Made by a program: the position numbers and the translations under genes
Notes under the pieces: generated by a model
Databases searched by the model: none
What the model was told of the DNA's origin: nothing
Seen by the model: only the letters and a program-made list of their open reading frames with translations
Source of the DNA: Treponema sp.
GTDB taxonomy: Bacteria; Spirochaetota; Spirochaetia; Treponematales; Breznakiellaceae
Assembly: GCA_031270205.1 (NCBI GenBank)
Contig: JAISYA010000019.1
Span: 1-29,297, forward strand
DNA: 29,297 nucleotides
Reading direction: 5' to 3'
Part shown: piece after piece, positions 7,960 to 16,553 of the stretch
Layout of the letters: each line of letters begins with the position of its first letter
How positions within the stretch are numbered: the first letter of the stretch is position 1

Positions 7960-8832
7960 ATGAAGAAAATGCTGCAGCGCCTTCTGATATTTTTTATCGG
8001 CCTTCCCCTGGTCATTCTCATTGTGTGCTTTCTTCCCCACTTTAACCACCTGGCCCTGAACCTCACGGTGATTGTGTTCAGCGCCCTGGGCGCGGCGGAA
8101 ATCGCGGCGATGCTTGAAAAAAAACAGATGCGCATTTCCAAAATTGAGGCGATGATTCTGGGCTCGCTGATGCCGGCGGCGGCGGCCCTCTCCGTTGGTT
8201 TTAACTGGGACGACCGGGCCGCGGCCGGCTTCTTTTTCGCCGGGATTTTCTGGGCGCTCGTATCGGGGATTTTTTCGCGCTCCAAAAACTTCGAGCGCTG
8301 CGCCGGGCGCATGGCGGCGGGTTTCACCGCGCTGATCTATCCGGGGCTTTTGCTCCAATGGATAATAAAAATGGGCAGATGGGAAGGGGCGGAAATTATC
8401 ATCATGGTATTTCTCTTGATCGTGATGGGCAATGATTCGGCGGCATGGGCCGCGGGCATGCTGTTCGGCAGGGGAAACCGGGGGAAAATTCCGGTAAGCC
8501 CCAATAAAAGCGTTGCCGGTTTTATCGGCGGAGGCGCCGCTTCTATCGCCGTGGGCGCCGTTGCCGCGCTGCTCTTTCCGGGGATTTTTGTTCCCCGCTT
8601 TGATACGATCATTATATCCTCCGCCCTGGGCGCGGGAATTATTCTGGGGCTGTTGTCCGGCCTTGCCGCTGTGTTAGGCGATTTGAGCGAATCGGCTATA
8701 AAACGCAGTACAGGCAGCAAGGACTCAGGGCATCTTATGCCCGGAAGGGGCGGAGTTCTTGATTCCATAGATTCCATAGCCCTGGCGGCGCCGGTGTTTT
8801 ATCTGATTTTTACATTGCTTTTCAAATTTTAA
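7960..8832 (+). CDS. cdsA: Phosphatidate cytidylyltransferase
   Basis: Integral membrane enzyme making CDP-diacylglycerol from phosphatidate and CTP, the entry to phospholipid synthesis. It has 290 residues with several hydrophobic segments (for example residues 7-30, 90-110, 125-150, 190-235). The family signature is clear near the C-terminus: LGDLSESAIKRSTGSKDSG then PGRGGVLDSIDS (about 244-275), with SPNKSVAGFIGG before it. The ATG is preceded by only a weak site (ACAGG). It fits between uppS and dxr as in many genomes. Confidence 0.95.
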   Translation: MKKMLQRLLIFFIGLPLVILIVCFLPHFNHLALNLTVIVFSALGAAEIAAMLEKKQMRISKIEAMILGSLMPAAAALSVGFNWDDRAAAGFFFAGIFWALVSGIFSRSKNFERCAGRMAAGFTALIYPGLLLQWIIKMGRWEGAEIIIMVFLLIVMGNDSAAWAAGMLFGRGNRGKIPVSPNKSVAGFIGGGAASIAVGAVAALLFPGIFVPRFDTIIISSALGAGIILGLLSGLAAVLGDLSESAIKRSTGSKDSGHLMPGRGGVLDSIDSIALAAPVFYLIFTLLFKF

Positions 8833-8846
8833 CTACGGAAGTTAGC

Positions 8847-10007
8847 ATGAAAAAACGTGTTGCGGTTCTTGGCGCTACAGGCTCTGTCGGAAAGAGCGCT
8901 GTTGATGTTATCAGCCGGTGTACGGACGATTTTGAATTGGTGCTGTTAAGCGCGCACAGGGACCGCGAGGGGCTTGAAAAGCTTGGCCTTGACTGGCCCG
9001 GCGCGGCGCGGGTCCTTTCCGGCGGAAGCGGCGGGCGGGATCAACTGGCCGCCGCCATTGCCCAGGCAAAGGCCGATATTACCATTAACGGCATCGCCGG
9101 CGCGGCGGGCCTTGAGCCTTCAATGGCGGTGATAGAGGCGGGATCCGATCTTGCCCTGGCCAACAAGGAAACGGTGGTAATGGCGGGAAGGCTCGTTTTC
9201 AAACGGGCGGCGGAACAAAAAGTGAATATCCTCCCGATGGATTCGGAACATTCGGCGATTTTCCATTTGATCCGCCGGGAGGCCGTCTCTGTGCTAGCCC
9301 GCCGGCCGGGAGAGCCATGGAACGCCGAACCGCTCCCCAAAAAGGAGTTAGACGAAATTATCCTTACCGCGTCGGGGGGGCCCTTCAGAAAAAGTTCTCT
9401 CGAAAAAATGAAGGATGTAAGCCCCGAAGCCGCCCTCGCCCATCCTACCTGGAAAATGGGGCCAAAGATAAGCATTGATAGCGCGTCCATGGCAAACAAG
9501 GGGCTTGAGATCATCGAGGCGGCTCGTTTCTTTAATATGCCGCCTGAAAAAATCAAAGTGGTGATTCATCCCCAGAGCATAGTACATTCGATGATACGCC
9601 TTACAGACGGCGCGGTATACGCCCAGCTTTCCCGTCCCGACATGAAACTTCCCATTCATCAGGCCCTCTACTGGCCCAATAACAGGCCCACCGGTTTCGG
9701 ACGGCTTGACTTTGAATCGCTCACCCTTGAATTTGAAAAACCGGATACGAAGCGATTCCCCATGCTGGCCCTTGCCCGCGAGGCGGTCCGGCAGGGAGGC
9801 CTGTACCCCTGCGCGTATAACGGCGCCAATGAGACCGCGGTGGCGGCCTTTCTCAACCGGGAGATCGGTTTTCTTGATATACCGCGAATAGTAGGCTATG
9901 TTTTAGACAGGGACTGGAGCGGTGAACCCGCAGATATCGCGCCGGTGCTGGAAGCGGATAAGCAGGCCAAATCAATGGCTATGTCATTTATGAAGGGTAA
10001 AGCGTGA
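8847..10007 (+). CDS. dxr: 1-deoxy-D-xylulose 5-phosphate reductoisomerase
   Basis: NADPH-dependent second step of the MEP isoprenoid pathway, converting DXP to 2-C-methylerythritol 4-phosphate. It has 386 residues. VAVLGATGSVGKSA is the NADPH-binding loop (about residues 5-18); ALANKETVVMAG and MDSEHSAIFH hold active-site residues including the acidic metal ligands; ILTASGGPFR and HPTWKMGPKISIDSASMANKG follow. GGAAG upstream supports the start. Together with uppS it supplies lipid carrier. Its stop overlaps the rseP start by 4 nt. Confidence 0.96.
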   Translation: MKKRVAVLGATGSVGKSAVDVISRCTDDFELVLLSAHRDREGLEKLGLDWPGAARVLSGGSGGRDQLAAAIAQAKADITINGIAGAAGLEPSMAVIEAGSDLALANKETVVMAGRLVFKRAAEQKVNILPMDSEHSAIFHLIRREAVSVLARRPGEPWNAEPLPKKELDEIILTASGGPFRKSSLEKMKDVSPEAALAHPTWKMGPKISIDSASMANKGLEIIEAARFFNMPPEKIKVVIHPQSIVHSMIRLTDGAVYAQLSRPDMKLPIHQALYWPNNRPTGFGRLDFESLTLEFEKPDTKRFPMLALAREAVRQGGLYPCAYNGANETAVAAFLNREIGFLDIPRIVGYVLDRDWSGEPADIAPVLEADKQAKSMAMSFMKGKA

Positions 10008-11362
10008 CTCTTATAAAAATAATACTCGGACTGCTCGGCCTTGGGGTGGTGGTTTTTGTGCATGAGCTGGGGCATTTCCTCGCGGCTCGGCTCGTGGGCA
10101 TCGACGTGGAAGCCTTCTCCATAGGCTGGGGTAACCCGATTCTGAAAAAGAAAATCGGCACGGTTGAATACCGGCTCGGCATGTTTCCCCTGGGCGGCTA
10201 TTGCAAGATGCGGGGTGAAAATGAATTTCAGGAAGCTTGGGAAAAGGGACAGCAGGGCGTAAGCTACACAAGGGGCGCTTATTTTGCGGCAAGTCCCCCG
10301 CGTCGAATTCTCGTTGCCTTTGCCGGCCCTTTCTTCAACCTGGTTTTCGCGGTTCTGGCGCTTTCGATCATTTGGGGCGTCGGTTTTGAGGTGAATACCC
10401 TGGATAATCGTATCGTGCTGGCATCAGAAATTCACCCCGAAGAACATTACCCCGCCGATGACGCCGGCCTTAAAACCGGAGACCGGATCGTCGAGATAAA
10501 CGGGAAAAAAACTTCGTACTACCATGAGGTTCAGGAAAATATTGCCGTTAATCCTGAAAAGCCTTTGCTGCTTATTGTTGAGCGGGACGGGGAAAAATTG
10601 CCGCTGGAAGTTACGCCGAGCCTTGACAAAAGCTCCGGCGCCGGAAAAATCGGGGTATATTTCTGGACCGATCCGGTGATTGAGACGGTAAACCCGGAAA
10701 GCCCCGCCGCCCTGGCGGGCCTTTCCGGCGGCGACCGTATCGAGAGCGTTAACGGCAGGCCCATTTCCCACAGCCTGGATTTTCTCATGGAATTGGAGGA
10801 AAAGCCGGCCGTTCTTGCCCTGGGCTTTACACGTAACGGCGAAAAAAGACAGGCCGATCTTATTCCCCAATACGATGACAGGGGGGAGGCGAATCCCGGA
10901 ATCGTCTGGGCTTCCATACAGTACCGGACGCCGCTGCTCTCGCCCTTTGCCGCGCTCACCAGGGGAGCGGCCGAATCCTGGAAAACGCTGGTCGTTTCCC
11001 TGCGGAGTCTCAGGCTGCTCTTCAAAGGGATCGATCTTACCCAGGCCGTATCAGGGCCGGTCCGCATCACCTACATGATGGGTGATGTGGCCGCCGAGGG
11101 TTTCGGACAGGGTTTCGGCGCGGGCGTCCGCTCCATGGCGGATTTTCTCGCCCTTATCTCCATCGCCCTCTGCGTGATGAACCTCCTGCCCCTGCCCATT
11201 CTTGACGGCGGCATGATTGTGCTTTTTGTAATCGAAATGATACGGCGGAAACCAATCAATCCCCGCGCCGCCGCGGTTTTTCAAACGCTGGGGGCGGCGC
11301 TGATCTTCGGCCTGATGATCCTCGCGGTGTTCGGGGACATACTGTACCTGGTCCGCCGCTAG
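10004..11362 (+). CDS. rseP: Site-2 protease RseP (intramembrane zinc metalloprotease)
   Basis: Inner-membrane protease that cleaves transmembrane anti-sigma factors and signal peptide remnants. It has 452 residues and starts at GTG 10004, overlapping dxr (GTGA). The HELGH zinc motif is in the first membrane segment (H20, E21, H24). Two PDZ-like regions lie around residues 130-200 and 210-285 (DAGLKTGDRIVEINGK, LAGLSGGDRIESVNGR). The second catalytic motif, LLPLPILDGG, is near residues 394-403 before the last membrane helix. Two PDZ domains and the length match RseP of E. coli. Whether it controls a sigma-E-type system here cannot be seen. Confidence 0.94.
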   Translation: MTLIKIILGLLGLGVVVFVHELGHFLAARLVGIDVEAFSIGWGNPILKKKIGTVEYRLGMFPLGGYCKMRGENEFQEAWEKGQQGVSYTRGAYFAASPPRRILVAFAGPFFNLVFAVLALSIIWGVGFEVNTLDNRIVLASEIHPEEHYPADDAGLKTGDRIVEINGKKTSYYHEVQENIAVNPEKPLLLIVERDGEKLPLEVTPSLDKSSGAGKIGVYFWTDPVIETVNPESPAALAGLSGGDRIESVNGRPISHSLDFLMELEEKPAVLALGFTRNGEKRQADLIPQYDDRGEANPGIVWASIQYRTPLLSPFAALTRGAAESWKTLVVSLRSLRLLFKGIDLTQAVSGPVRITYMMGDVAAEGFGQGFGAGVRSMADFLALISIALCVMNLLPLPILDGGMIVLFVIEMIRRKPINPRAAAVFQTLGAALIFGLMILAVFGDILYLVRR

Positions 11363-11375
11363 CGTTAGGAGAAAT

Positions 11376-11687
11376 ATGGACGCGCAAAAAACGGAACGGG
11401 TAGAACTTGTGGTACTGAACAAGCCCGGAGTGTTGGGCGGGGCCGCCGGGCGGACAGGCCCTCTGTTATTGATGAGGTTAGTATATGAAAAAGAACATTA
11501 CCTGTCCCTGCGGAAGGGGTTTTTCGGTTATGGCGGAGGAAGCAATCGATCTCGACGTTTCCCCCGAATATATCGGCAAAATTACCAACGGCTCGTTCAT
11601 GAGTTTCACCTGCCCCGGCTGCGGAAAAACGCACAAACCGGAATTCCCGGTAAGGCTTTTGTGGCCGTCCCAAAAAATCACGCTTGA
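11376..11687 (+). pseudogene. Short reading frame with an ACT-like N-terminus (doubtful gene)
   Basis: An ATG with a good GGAG site begins MDAQKTERVELVVLNKPGVLGG, whose VELVVLNKPGVLG text resembles the first strand and loop of an ACT regulatory domain. The frame then runs into, and overlaps by about 200 nt, the well-supported CpXC gene in another frame, and its later residues look like random translation. It may be a truncated ACT gene or a short translated leader. Low confidence. Confidence 0.2.
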
Positions 11688-12099
11688 GGTTCTCCCTGAG
11701 CTTGACCGGGGCGAATTCTACCGGCGAAAAACAGACGAGCCGGGCGTCGAAACCGTTATCGGTTATCCCGAACTGGTCGACCGAGTCGCCGTTATCCTTG
11801 ACGGCCTTGAGCCTGTCGCCATTGAAACCCTGAAGTACTACCTTCTCCTCAAGGCCGAGGAGAACTACCCGGAACAGGAGATAAGAATTTGGTATCAGAA
11901 AAAAAACGCCGGCGGCATCGAATTTCATCTGCACGGAATAAAAGCGGGTGAGGTGGCGATAATGAGAGTGCCTATAGGCGTCTACGAAAAAACACTGGCG
12001 GATTTCAGGGAACAGCCCAGGGCCGAGGTGTTTACGTCGCTGCGGACCCGTTCCTACCTTTCGGTACAAAACATGCTCCGCCCTGAGGCGATGAAATAA
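11485..12099 (+). CDS. CpXC domain-containing protein
   Basis: A 204-residue protein with the CpXC zinc-ribbon pattern at its N-terminus: ITCPCGRGFS (C7, C9) and FTCPGCGKTH (C43, C46), which together probably bind one zinc. The remainder (IGYPELVDRVAVILDGLEP, then an alpha/beta stretch) is typical of the family, whose function is unknown. GAGG about 8 nt upstream supports the ATG. The gene is about 120 nt downstream of rseP and 46 nt upstream of the ParB-like gene. No signal peptide, so probably cytoplasmic. Confidence 0.8.
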   Translation: MKKNITCPCGRGFSVMAEEAIDLDVSPEYIGKITNGSFMSFTCPGCGKTHKPEFPVRLLWPSQKITLEVLPELDRGEFYRRKTDEPGVETVIGYPELVDRVAVILDGLEPVAIETLKYYLLLKAEENYPEQEIRIWYQKKNAGGIEFHLHGIKAGEVAIMRVPIGVYEKTLADFREQPRAEVFTSLRTRSYLSVQNMLRPEAMK

Positions 12100-12145
12100 A
12101 GCCCCGGTTTGCGGTATACTGGGGAAAAGTTCAAAGGAATTAAAA

Positions 12146-13075
12146 ATGAGCGATCAGGATTTCAGGTTAAGGGTCGAGTCTGACTTTTCCCGGGCCAGAA
12201 CCCAGGCGATGCTTTCCCAGATTCAGCACTTCATGCACACCGACAAGGACCGGCTGCTCTCGTTCAACGACGTGAAGGACATTCTCAAGCCGAAGAACCA
12301 GGTGTACCGGGGCAACCAGACCGTCCCCATCAAACTCATCGTCGGCAGCGAGGGGCGCTACCGGGACTTCAACAAATATTTTCTTCCCCGCGCCGAGCAT
12401 TTGCGCAGCCGCTGGGAGCGGGTTGACGAGGCCCATCACCGGGATATTATTCTTCCCCCCATCCAGTTATACGAAATCGGCGGGGTGTACTTTGTCCGGG
12501 ACGGCAACCACCGCGTGTCGGTGGCCAGGGCGCAGCGCGTGGAATTTATCGACGCCGAGGTAACGAGCCTCGCCACGGAGATCAATATAACGCCGGCCAT
12601 GACCGTTGACGAAATGCGCAGCGCCCTTATCGCCTATGAAAAAACCATCTTCTATGAGAAAACCGCTTTCGGCTCTCTCACCGGGGATATGGGGCTTAAC
12701 TTTAGCGCCCCGGGTCGGTATGATGTTATCTATAACCATATTCTGGTGCACAAGTATTTTTTGAATCAAAACAGGGAGGGGGAAATTCCCTTTTCCGAGG
12801 CACTGGTTTCCTGGTATACTAATGTGTACAGTCCGGTGATTGCCATCATTCGGGATCAATGGCTGCTGGCCAATTTTCCCGGCAGGACGGCAAGTGATCT
12901 GTATGTGTGGATCATCAAGCACTGGGATTTTCTGAAAAAGAAATACGGCGGCTATTCCCTGGCGCAGGCGGCCGGCGACTTTTCCAGAAAATACGGTCAA
13001 AGCCGGGGCAGGTTTTTCAGGTTCCTGGCCCTGCTGCTGGACCGGCTGTTCGGAAGGCGCGGCAGTACTGAATGA
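12146..13075 (+). CDS. ParB/Srx-fold domain protein of unknown role
   Basis: A 309-residue protein whose middle (residues 103-137) reads LPPIQLYEIGGVYFVRDGNH then RVSVARAQRVEFIDAEV. That is the strand-loop pattern of the ParB/sulfiredoxin nuclease fold, including the D-G-N-H-R phosphate-binding turn. The rest, rich in aromatic residues, resembles an uncharacterised family found in spirochaetes and actinobacteria. It lacks the helix-turn-helix and CTP-binding features of chromosome-partitioning ParB, so plasmid or chromosome segregation should not be assumed. A TATACT box lies at 12114-12119, but no matching -35 is evident. The C-terminus is basic (RRGSTE preceded by several R/K). Confidence 0.65.
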   Translation: MSDQDFRLRVESDFSRARTQAMLSQIQHFMHTDKDRLLSFNDVKDILKPKNQVYRGNQTVPIKLIVGSEGRYRDFNKYFLPRAEHLRSRWERVDEAHHRDIILPPIQLYEIGGVYFVRDGNHRVSVARAQRVEFIDAEVTSLATEINITPAMTVDEMRSALIAYEKTIFYEKTAFGSLTGDMGLNFSAPGRYDVIYNHILVHKYFLNQNREGEIPFSEALVSWYTNVYSPVIAIIRDQWLLANFPGRTASDLYVWIIKHWDFLKKKYGGYSLAQAAGDFSRKYGQSRGRFFRFLALLLDRLFGRRGSTE

Positions 13076-13120
13076 AGTTCCCGCTCCGGGCGGGAAGAGA
13101 CCACTGAAAATGAGGCAGCT

Positions 13121-14035
13121 ATGGCAGTTTTATCGATCCAGTCCCATGTGGTATACGGATACGCGGGCAATACCGCGGCGGTTTTCCCTCTCCAGCGCCT
13201 GGGCCGGGAGGTTTGGGCCATCAACACGGTTGAATTTTCCAACCACACGGGCTATGGAGCCTGGCGGGGCAAGGTGCTGGGGGCGGAACTGGCCGCCGAG
13301 CTTGTTACCGGCCTTGAGGAACGGGGGGCGCTCGGCGGCTGCGAGGCGGTGCTCTCAGGCTACCTGGGGGATGCCGCGGTAGGCCGGGCCGTTATCGACG
13401 CGGTGCGGCGGGTGCGTAAAGCTGCCCCCAACGCGATTTACTGCTGCGATCCGGTCATGGGGGATCTGGGCAGGGGCTTTTACGTAAAGCCGGATATTCC
13501 CGACATGTTCAAAAACGAGCTGCTCCCCCTGGCGGACATTGTTACCCCGAATCAGTTCGAGCTGGAGGCCCTGACTTCCCTGGATACCGGCGGCATCGAC
13601 AAGGCCCGCGGGGCAATTGAAATGCTCCACGAAAAGGGGCCGGGCATAGTGCTCGTTACCAGTTACCGGGACAGGGAAGACGCGGCGGCCGCGAAAGCGG
13701 ACGGCACGGGCGGCGCCCGGATCAGCATGCTGGCATCCGACAAAACCGGCGTGTACCGGATCAGTACGCCGGAACTGCCCCTGGAGGCCGTTGTGGCAGG
13801 CTCCGGGGATCTTACCGCGTCGGTGTTTCTTTCGCGGTATCTTGAGACAAAGGATATAAAGCGGACACTGGAGTTCTGTACCGCCACGGTCTATGGCATT
13901 CTGGAGGCAAGTTTTCTAAAACGGAACAGCGCCAAAGCGGATGAAACCACCAGCGGTCCCATGGAACTGACCATCATCCAGAATCAGCATGAACTCGACT
14001 GTCCCACCCACACCTTCGAAGCGGTTCGTCTCTAG
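13121..14035 (+). CDS. pdxY: Pyridoxal kinase
   Basis: Ribokinase-superfamily enzyme that phosphorylates pyridoxal to PLP. It has 304 residues. IQSHVVYGYAGNTAAVFPLQ opens the protein and binds the vitamin; NTVEFSNHTGYG follows; CCDPVMGDLGRGFYV and PNQFELEALTS are the ATP/Mg region; the C-terminal anion-hole motif reads VVAGSGDLTASVF, with serine where GTGD is usual. GAGG upstream supports the ATG. A 7-bp hairpin (13078-13084 with 13090-13096) lies in the gap before it. PLP is the cofactor of CysK encoded 4 kb downstream, though no operon link exists. The next gene overlaps its 3' end by 47 nt. Confidence 0.92.
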   Translation: MAVLSIQSHVVYGYAGNTAAVFPLQRLGREVWAINTVEFSNHTGYGAWRGKVLGAELAAELVTGLEERGALGGCEAVLSGYLGDAAVGRAVIDAVRRVRKAAPNAIYCCDPVMGDLGRGFYVKPDIPDMFKNELLPLADIVTPNQFELEALTSLDTGGIDKARGAIEMLHEKGPGIVLVTSYRDREDAAAAKADGTGGARISMLASDKTGVYRISTPELPLEAVVAGSGDLTASVFLSRYLETKDIKRTLEFCTATVYGILEASFLKRNSAKADETTSGPMELTIIQNQHELDCPTHTFEAVRL

Positions 14036-14975
14036 CCTCCTGCGCGCCAAAACAAGCGCGTGGGACTGGTCGGCGGAAAGCCCTTACGACGGTTTTTTTG
14101 ATTTTATCGACCTCAAGGCGGACCGTTACGGAATACTGCTGGAACAGATCGAAAAACTCAAACTCAACTCGGCGGTGATTTCGATCAACGAAAACCGTCA
14201 TTTTTTTATTTTCCCCTCTGTGCGCAGCCCGGCCTTGCCCGCCAAAGGCGTCCTTCCCTCCTTCAGGGGGCAGAGTCCGGTTATCCTCACCGCTCATTAT
14301 GACCGCGTGCAGAACAGTCCCGGCGCCAACGACAACAGCGCGGCGGTTTTTCATCTGCTCAAGGCGGCGCAGAAACTTAAGGATCTCCGCGAGGCCCACT
14401 GGATCATCATTTTTACCGACAAGGAAGAACTCAAGCCCGGCGACGCGATTCAGGATCAAGGGTCTTTCAGCCTTGCGAAAAAACTCCTCGCCTGGGGTCT
14501 GGGAGGCGGGCGGATTTTCAATTTCGATGTCTGCGGCGCGGGCGACACGTTTATTATTTCCAGCACTACCGACTATCTTTTGAAGAAAATCAGCCGGCGG
14601 GAAGCGCGCAAGACAAAACAGCAAATTGACAAACTCCGCGAACACGCCCTGAACACCGCCCGCCATCTCCGCCTGAACAAGGTTTTGCTTGTGCCCACCC
14701 CCTTTTCAGACGACGCGGGCTTTCTCCGCGCGGGCATCCCCGCGCAGACCATCACTATGCTCCCCTCCGCCGAAGCGTCCCCCTACGCCGCGCTTGTACG
14801 GAGCCGTCCCAATTTCGCCGACTGCCTTATCTCCGGGGCGGCCCAAAGCAAAATTAACCCGCGGCTTATCCCCGAAACGTGGAGAACTATCAACGGTCCC
14901 TCAGACAGCTATTTACGCCTAACGCCGCAGTTTTTTGACCGGGTGGTCCGTTTCGCGGTAGGCTTATGCAGGTGA
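13989..14975 (+). CDS. M28-type (aminopeptidase-like) peptidase
   Basis: A 328-residue protein resembling zinc aminopeptidases of family M28. Likely metal ligands are visible: AHYDRV (H103, D105), PGANDNSAAV (D115), FTDKEEL (E146/E147) and FNFDVCGAGD (D180). The SDDAGFLRAGIPAQTI block is characteristic. Near the C-terminus, where the family has a histidine ligand in an H-T-P-x-D-like stretch, this protein reads TINGPSDSY, so the last ligand looks replaced by asparagine; activity may be altered. No signal peptide is obvious. It overlaps pdxY by 47 nt and lies 3 nt before ruvB, implying cotranscription. Confidence 0.7.
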   Translation: MNSTVPPTPSKRFVSSLLRAKTSAWDWSAESPYDGFFDFIDLKADRYGILLEQIEKLKLNSAVISINENRHFFIFPSVRSPALPAKGVLPSFRGQSPVILTAHYDRVQNSPGANDNSAAVFHLLKAAQKLKDLREAHWIIIFTDKEELKPGDAIQDQGSFSLAKKLLAWGLGGGRIFNFDVCGAGDTFIISSTTDYLLKKISRREARKTKQQIDKLREHALNTARHLRLNKVLLVPTPFSDDAGFLRAGIPAQTITMLPSAEASPYAALVRSRPNFADCLISGAAQSKINPRLIPETWRTINGPSDSYLRLTPQFFDRVVRFAVGLCR

Positions 14976-14978
14976 TAA

Positions 14979-16043
14979 ATGGAAAAAAAGAACGCGCGGA
15001 ACGCGCCCGAATCGCGGGGCGTCGCCCACCCCGAACCGATAACCGGTGAGGATGAGCGGGACCTGGGACTGCGGCCCCGGCGGCTGAACGAATTTCTCGG
15101 CCAGAAAGCGATGAAGGAAAACCTCGCGGTGTTTATCGCAACCGCCAGGGAACGCGGCGAAAGCCTGGATCATCTGTTTCTGATAGGCCCGCCGGGCCTG
15201 GGCAAAACCACGCTTGCCCAGGTGGTGGCCAACGAGCTGGAAGCGGGCTTTGTGCAGACTTCGGCCCCGGCCCTGGACAAGCCCAAAGACCTGGTGGGAC
15301 TGCTCACCAAGCTGCAAAAGGGCGATGTTTTTTTTATTGACGAAGTCCACCGGCTCAAGCCCGCCATAGAGGAACTGCTTTATATCGCCATGGAAGACTA
15401 CGAGCTTGACTGGATTGTGGGCCAGGGGCCGATGGCCCACGCCCTGCGAATCCCCATAAAGCCCTTCACCCTGGTAGGGGCCACCACCAAGGCGGGAACG
15501 GTCTCAAGCCCCCTCGTCAGTCGCTTCGGCATTACCTGCCGCTTTTCGTTTTACGAACAGGAAGACATGCAGGCCATTGTCCGACGCTCGGCGGGCCTGC
15601 TCGGCGCCGGGATTGATGACGACGCGGCGGCGCTGCTGGCAAAGTCCTCGCGGGGCACTCCCCGTGTGGTGAACCGCCTGCTGCGGCGAATGCGGGATTT
15701 TGCCCAATTCGCCGGTAAAGCCTCAATCACCCTGCCGGTAGTGCGCGACGGGCTTAAGCGGCTTGAGATTGATCCCCTGGGACTGGAAAGACAGGACCGC
15801 GATATTCTTAAAATGATCATTGAGCGCTATAGAGGCGGGCCGGTGGGGGCCGAAACCCTGGCCATATCCATCGGGGAGTCGGTGGAAACCCTTGAAGACT
15901 ATTACGAGCCTTACCTGATCCAGGCGGGCCTTTTGCAGCGCAGCCCCCGCGGGCGGATGGCGACATCCCTGGCCTACAGCCACCTGGGCTTTCCGTCCCC
16001 TGGTCCCTCTGCCGCGGGAACCGGTGAGGGGCTGCTTTTTTAA
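14979..16043 (+). CDS. ruvB: Holliday junction branch migration ATPase RuvB
   Basis: Hexameric AAA+ motor that drives branch migration with RuvA. It has 354 residues. The conserved start of the core reads LRPRRLNEFLGQ; Walker A is IGPPGLGKTTLA (about 69-80), Walker B FFIDEVHRL, sensor LVGATTKAG, and the arginine-finger region follows LVSRFGI. The C-terminal winged-helix domain contains GGPVGAETLAISIGE and YEPYLIQAGLLQRSPRGR. About 20 residues after the usual end (GPSAAGTGEG) are an unconserved tail. ruvA and ruvC are not in the window. Confidence 0.96.
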   Translation: MEKKNARNAPESRGVAHPEPITGEDERDLGLRPRRLNEFLGQKAMKENLAVFIATARERGESLDHLFLIGPPGLGKTTLAQVVANELEAGFVQTSAPALDKPKDLVGLLTKLQKGDVFFIDEVHRLKPAIEELLYIAMEDYELDWIVGQGPMAHALRIPIKPFTLVGATTKAGTVSSPLVSRFGITCRFSFYEQEDMQAIVRRSAGLLGAGIDDDAAALLAKSSRGTPRVVNRLLRRMRDFAQFAGKASITLPVVRDGLKRLEIDPLGLERQDRDILKMIIERYRGGPVGAETLAISIGESVETLEDYYEPYLIQAGLLQRSPRGRMATSLAYSHLGFPSPGPSAAGTGEGLLF

Positions 16044-16051
16044 GCGCCTGT

Positions 16052-16144
16052 TCAATATCTTTTCAGCAGTAGCGAGACAAACGCAAGAACCGTCATTTGC
16101 AGCGTGGTATGAATCTTACGTTCGCAGTTCTTCCAAAGACGGCG
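16052..16144 (-). pseudogene. C-terminal remnant of an IS5-type transposase
   Basis: On the minus strand a 30-codon frame ends at TGA and reads RRLWKNCERKIHTTLQMTV followed by LAFVSLLLKRY, the familiar C-terminus of IS5-family DDE transposases. An in-frame TAG stands immediately upstream (16145-16147). Neither the catalytic core nor inverted repeats are visible, so this is a scar of an old insertion between ruvB and the lsrK-cupin pair. Confidence 0.6.
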
Positions 16145-16175
16145 CTATTTTTCCAGCCGTCGCGCCGGGAAAATC

Positions 16176-16532
16176 CTATCCTGCCGACGCCGGGTTTTCA
16201 ACCTCAATTTTATCGTTCTCCCGAAAGGGCGCAAGCGTGGATACCATACGCACTACCGAAGAAGATTTATTGATCACATAATGAACTTCGTGAGGTTCGA
16301 TATGGATAAACTGTCCCGGCGTGAGGGTATGCGCCGTGTTATCAACCACTATGGTAACGGTTCCTTCCAAAATATGGAAATTTTCTTCCATGACTTCATG
16401 ATAATGGGCGCGGAAATCCTGTCCGGGCGTGAACTGTACCAGCGCAAAAGCCATACGCGGCCCCCGCATGAGGTATTTGGGGCCGTTATCGCCAAACCGG
16501 TACTGCCTGTCCTTTTCATCTACAATGTACAT
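16176..16532 (-). CDS. Small cupin-domain protein, downstream of lsrK
   Basis: A 118-residue single-domain cupin. Motif 1 is HYHEVMEENFHILEG (H, H, E ligands) and motif 2 is PGQFIHIEPHEVHYV, which supplies the last histidine, so metal binding is likely. GGAAGGGAG five bases upstream supports the ATG at 16532 over a GTG two codons earlier. It lies only 21 nt after the AI-2 kinase gene on the same strand, so it is probably cotranscribed and may act on a phospho-AI-2 product or a related sugar. That link is inference; it is not LsrG or LsrF by sequence. Confidence 0.8.
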   Translation of the reverse strand: MYIVDEKDRQYRFGDNGPKYLMRGPRMAFALVQFTPGQDFRAHYHEVMEENFHILEGTVTIVVDNTAHTLTPGQFIHIEPHEVHYVINKSSSVVRMVSTLAPFRENDKIEVENPASAG

Positions 16533-16553
16533 ATACACTCCCTTCCGGTAATG

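Noticed and set aside
7144..8358. 404-codon minus-strand frame across uppS and cdsA
   Set aside because: It covers two conserved genes on the other strand and its translation is low-complexity and without any recognisable domain.
12146..13075. Chromosome-partitioning ParB
   Set aside because: Only the small ParB/sulfiredoxin-type fold region is similar; no parA partner, helix-turn-helix or parS-like site is seen.
16176..16532. LsrG or LsrF
   Set aside because: The sequence is a cupin with two clear histidine motifs, not the ABM-type monooxygenase or the aldolase-type thiolase of the lsr system.
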